From NCBI GenBank assembly GCA_964424115.1, contig CAYRHN010000017.1, positions 1 to 64,000 on the forward strand: 64,000 nucleotides of DNA, read 5' to 3'. This DNA is from CAYRHN01 sp964424115. GTDB lineage: Bacteria > Chloroflexota > Anaerolineae > Anaerolineales > Anaerolineaceae. Within the stretch, counting starts at the first letter, position 1; every line of letters begins with the position of its first letter. The position numbers and the translations under genes are program-made. The notes under the pieces are model-generated. The model searched no databases and was not told where the DNA came from. It was given only the letters and a program-made list of their open reading frames with translations. This document shows, piece by piece, positions 61,968 through 64,000 of the stretch.

Positions 61968-63503
61968 CTACCTATATTTCAGCATTTTCATAGCCAATTT
62001 TGCCATTTTGCCAACATCCCCCGGTTCTTCAGTCAGGAGTTTCAATAGCTGTCGACGAAGTTCTTTGTAGCCCCCACTGCCTCGAAAAACTAGTTTGGAT
62101 GTCCTTTCTTCAACTGATAAGAGCGGGTAGTTGGCCGTTCTCCAATCAAATTTTGATAGCCCTTTAACCAAAGCATCCATGAAATTCGTTATCTTCTCTT
62201 CGTTCCTTAGGAATTCGAGAGCATTTGTAATATCAGTTAGAAGATCCCCTTTGATCTCTTGTTTATAGCACCACGACTCTAAATCCATCCCGTTTTGCGT
62301 TGCCTGTAAATAGAACAGGTCATTTACAATAAAAAGTATTCCACGAACACCCTGATCTGTATTTAGCAATGTATTAGGCCCATAGAACGCCAGATCTAAA
62401 ATTTCTTCTGGTAACAATTGCAGTTGTTGGCCCTCGCTTCGTAAATCCCTCGCCCAACTATAATCTATGGATTCGATCTCCTTTGCAAATAGATTCCATG
62501 CATAAATCAAGAAAGCAGATTGCTGGGAACCGTCCCATGGAAGAACCGTATCATCATCTCCAATCTTAGCTCCATATAATCCCCCAATACTACCTCGCCC
62601 TTCCCATGCCTTAACAAAAGTAGCAAGAAGCGAGTGAATCCAAGCAGCTTGTGAAACGGTTTTTTGCCCAGTTTCTCCCAGCATATTTATACGTTGGTAC
62701 CAAGGACTTCCTGGAAACGACCAAAGTGCTTCAATTATCTCTTGAGCTCTTGTTTGACGATAAACAACTGGACCCTCAAATTTTTCAAGCCAGTCTTCAG
62801 TGCGAAGCAAAGGATAAAGATCAAATGCCATACTCGGATTGATTCGTTTAGGAGTGATATTAATCGTCCAAAATAAGTAAGCTTGCCAACTGATATCCAG
62901 ACCATAGAATGCAACAACTGGTAGATCAAATCTGCCTTCAGGAAGATTTTCGTCAAAAGCAAATAACCTATGTTGCCCATCAATAATCTCAATAGGATGG
63001 CGGTTAACAGGTTGCCAATCTACGCCTGTAAATGAATGGGGTAATTGTATTTGGGTTATTTCATTCTCATGGTGTTCAAGCGTAATCAAATCTTCAGGAG
63101 CAACTGTCAAACCGCGCCTGATTTGATCCGGTTTTAGGATATTTACAACAATAGCCGTTGGAAGCCAGCCGGGCTTTCGCAAATCATCGTATTTACCTGT
63201 GCCACGTTTTGACTTGCTTATTTCAGTCCAAGGATATCCAAACTGGATAAAGTCGCGAATTACTTTTGATCTCTCCGGGTCATGGCGCCTTTGAATACCT
63301 AAATCTAGCGAGCGCTGCAACCCATCTTTTGTAGTCCTTTGATAAATTCCGGATAATGCGCGTAAATCATTTGCATCTATACTAAACACCAGGAAATAAG
63401 GCTCGGGTCTGGCTCGATGCGTCTTGGGATCGTACTCATATTTCTCCCATTCATCAAGCCACTGATGCACTTTTATCGCTGGGATTATCCTTTTAGTTTC
63501 CAT
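61968..63503 (-). CDS. DGQHR-domain (DndB-like) protein
   Basis: The 511-aa protein contains the signature IEIIDGQHRLFAFDENLP (DGQHR at 175-179). This defines a ParB/DndB-related family found with DNA phosphorothioation and other DNA-modification loci. The following YGLDISWQAYLFWTINITPKRINPSMAFDLYPLL block fits the family. GGTAGGAGTG upstream of the ATG. First gene of the operon, divergent from hsdM. No dndCDE genes are visible, so it is not a standard Dnd locus. Confidence 0.88.
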   Translation of the reverse strand: METKRIIPAIKVHQWLDEWEKYEYDPKTHRARPEPYFLVFSIDANDLRALSGIYQRTTKDGLQRSLDLGIQRRHDPERSKVIRDFIQFGYPWTEISKSKRGTGKYDDLRKPGWLPTAIVVNILKPDQIRRGLTVAPEDLITLEHHENEITQIQLPHSFTGVDWQPVNRHPIEIIDGQHRLFAFDENLPEGRFDLPVVAFYGLDISWQAYLFWTINITPKRINPSMAFDLYPLLRTEDWLEKFEGPVVYRQTRAQEIIEALWSFPGSPWYQRINMLGETGQKTVSQAAWIHSLLATFVKAWEGRGSIGGLYGAKIGDDDTVLPWDGSQQSAFLIYAWNLFAKEIESIDYSWARDLRSEGQQLQLLPEEILDLAFYGPNTLLNTDQGVRGILFIVNDLFYLQATQNGMDLESWCYKQEIKGDLLTDITNALEFLRNEEKITNFMDALVKGLSKFDWRTANYPLLSVEERTSKLVFRGSGGYKELRRQLLKLLTEEPGDVGKMAKLAMKMLKYR

Positions 63504-63547
63504 GGTTCACTCCTACCGAAAATTATGGGGGGAACTGCTTGTTCCAA

Positions 63548-63579
63548 ATTATATATTCATACTCGTTTTACGAAAACGA
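63548..63579 (-). promoter_or_regulatory. Promoter/operator region of the DGQHR operon
   Basis: On the minus strand a TATAAT occurs at 63553-63548, about 45 nt before the DGQHR ATG. A perfect 7-bp palindrome TCGTTTT-ACG-AAAACGA (63563-63579) overlaps the expected -35 and spacer region. A repressor bound there could control both divergent operons. The -35 itself is a poor match. Confidence 0.5.
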
Positions 63580-63629
63580 AAGTTATGTTTGATAAAGGCA
63601 AACCCCAATAAAAAGAGTATGATCTATTA

Positions 63630-63635
63630 TATAAT
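63630..63635 (+). promoter_or_regulatory. Possible -10 element of hsdM
   Basis: A perfect TATAAT about 45 nt before the hsdM start. No consensus -35 lies 16-18 nt upstream, so the promoter may be weak or activator-dependent. Confidence 0.4.
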
Positions 63636-63682
63636 CATATTACCCAGCGGGTACACTTTAACAGACACAAAGAGACATGAAT

Positions 63683-64000
63683 ATGCCCAACTCCACCCAT
63701 CTCGATCTACCGACCCTCGAACAATGGCTTTGGGACGCCGCCTGCCAGATCCACGGGCCGGTGGACGCGCCCAAGTATAAGGATTACATCCTGCCTTTGA
63801 TCTTCCTCAAGCGCCTCTCGGACGTCTTCGAGGATGAGGTGAATCGCCTGGCGGAGAGCTACGGCAGCCGCGAGGCAGCTGCATCCCTGGTGGAAGTGGA
63901 CCATTCCCTAGTGCGCTTCTATTTGCCGCCCGCGGCGCGTTGGGACCGGATTGAGAAAGTAACCACCGGGCTGGGCCAGGCCATCACTGACGCGATGCGC
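63683..64000 (+). CDS. hsdM: Type I restriction-modification methyltransferase subunit HsdM, N-terminal part
   Basis: The visible 106 codons encode the HsdM N-terminal helical domain: LEQWLWDAACQIHGPVDAPKYKDYILPLIFLKRLSDVFEDEVNRL, a classic start of the family. The frame continues past the right edge, so the SAM-binding and NPPF motifs are not seen. Two ATGs are possible (63677 and 63683); the second has an AGAG 8 nt upstream. Base composition returns to GC-rich here, marking the edge of the AT-rich island. Confidence 0.92.
   Translation, partial: MPNSTHLDLPTLEQWLWDAACQIHGPVDAPKYKDYILPLIFLKRLSDVFEDEVNRLAESYGSREAAASLVEVDHSLVRFYLPPAARWDRIEKVTTGLGQAITDAMR

Noticed and set aside
61968..63503. 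A complete Dnd phosphorothioation locus
   Set aside because: Only a DndB-like DGQHR protein is visible; dndC, dndD and dndE are absent from the window and a methyltransferase is present instead.
1..64000. tRNA or rRNA genes
   Set aside because: No convincing tRNA T-loop/anticodon arrangement or rRNA segment was found by eye; a covariance-model scan would be needed to exclude them.

Overview
The window looks like a chromosomal piece of a GC-rich, metagenome-derived bacterium, most likely a member of the Chloroflexota (Anaerolineae-like). That placement is an inference. It rests on a bacterial Elp3, a System I cytochrome c maturation cluster with a Cys-type CcmE, large multihaem cytochromes, many zinc-ribbon membrane proteins, and dispersed CACGGAT, GTAGGTTGGGTTGAGC and CACGAAACAC intergenic repeats. 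A run of exactly 100 N at 8755-8854 shows that the sequence is a scaffold.

Layout. (1) 1-8.3 kb: a CRISPR array end and a complete type I-C operon on the minus strand (cas3-cas5c-cas8c-cas7c-cas4-cas1-cas2). A well-formed internal ribosome binding site in cas8c predicts a separate Cas11c small subunit. (2) 8.3-15.7 kb: four minus-strand redox genes. These are a lipoprotein decahaem cytochrome, a membrane-anchored nine-haem cytochrome, a b-type cytochrome fused to two c-type domains, and a cytochrome with at least 23 haem motifs. Together they look like a quinone-to-extracytoplasmic electron conduit. (3) 16-24.2 kb: three co-directional zinc-ribbon genes, a phospholipase-D-like protein, a GH5-type glycosidase, a GT-C membrane protein and a nucleotidyltransferase-like protein. 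(4) 24.2-32 kb: a ccm cluster (ccmE-F-H-G, a CcmI-like zinc-ribbon gene, a membrane protein, ccmA-B-C-D) that would supply haem attachment for the cytochromes. (5) 32-43 kb: small lipoproteins, a degenerate cupredoxin, an Elp3/HD gene pair, a group of membrane proteins with Pro/Gln/Tyr-rich tails, a GerW-like protein, a GT39-like enzyme and a HEAT protein. (6) 43-48.3 kb: an ABC-F ATPase with an attenuator-like leader, then a two-gene [NiFe]-hydrogenase whose small subunit carries two N-terminal cyclic-nucleotide-binding domains and whose large subunit ends exactly at the last ligand motif. (7) 48.3-52.6 kb: a zone dense in intergenic repeats, a membrane alpha/beta hydrolase and exonuclease III. 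(8) 52.9-63.5 kb: an AT-rich island with a 1186-residue secreted C39-like/PA14/beta-propeller protein, an unknown coiled-coil protein, and a tight three-gene operon (DGQHR/DndB-like protein, unknown protein, D12-class adenine methyltransferase). This operon diverges from the start of a type I restriction methylase gene (hsdM) that runs off the right edge.

The two most notable candidates for undescribed biology are the cyclic-nucleotide-domain hydrogenase (45.2-48.3 kb) and the DGQHR-unknown-methyltransferase operon beside hsdM (59.5-63.5 kb). Start codons were re-chosen from Shine-Dalgarno spacing, gene overlaps and family-typical N-termini where the longest reading frame looked wrong.
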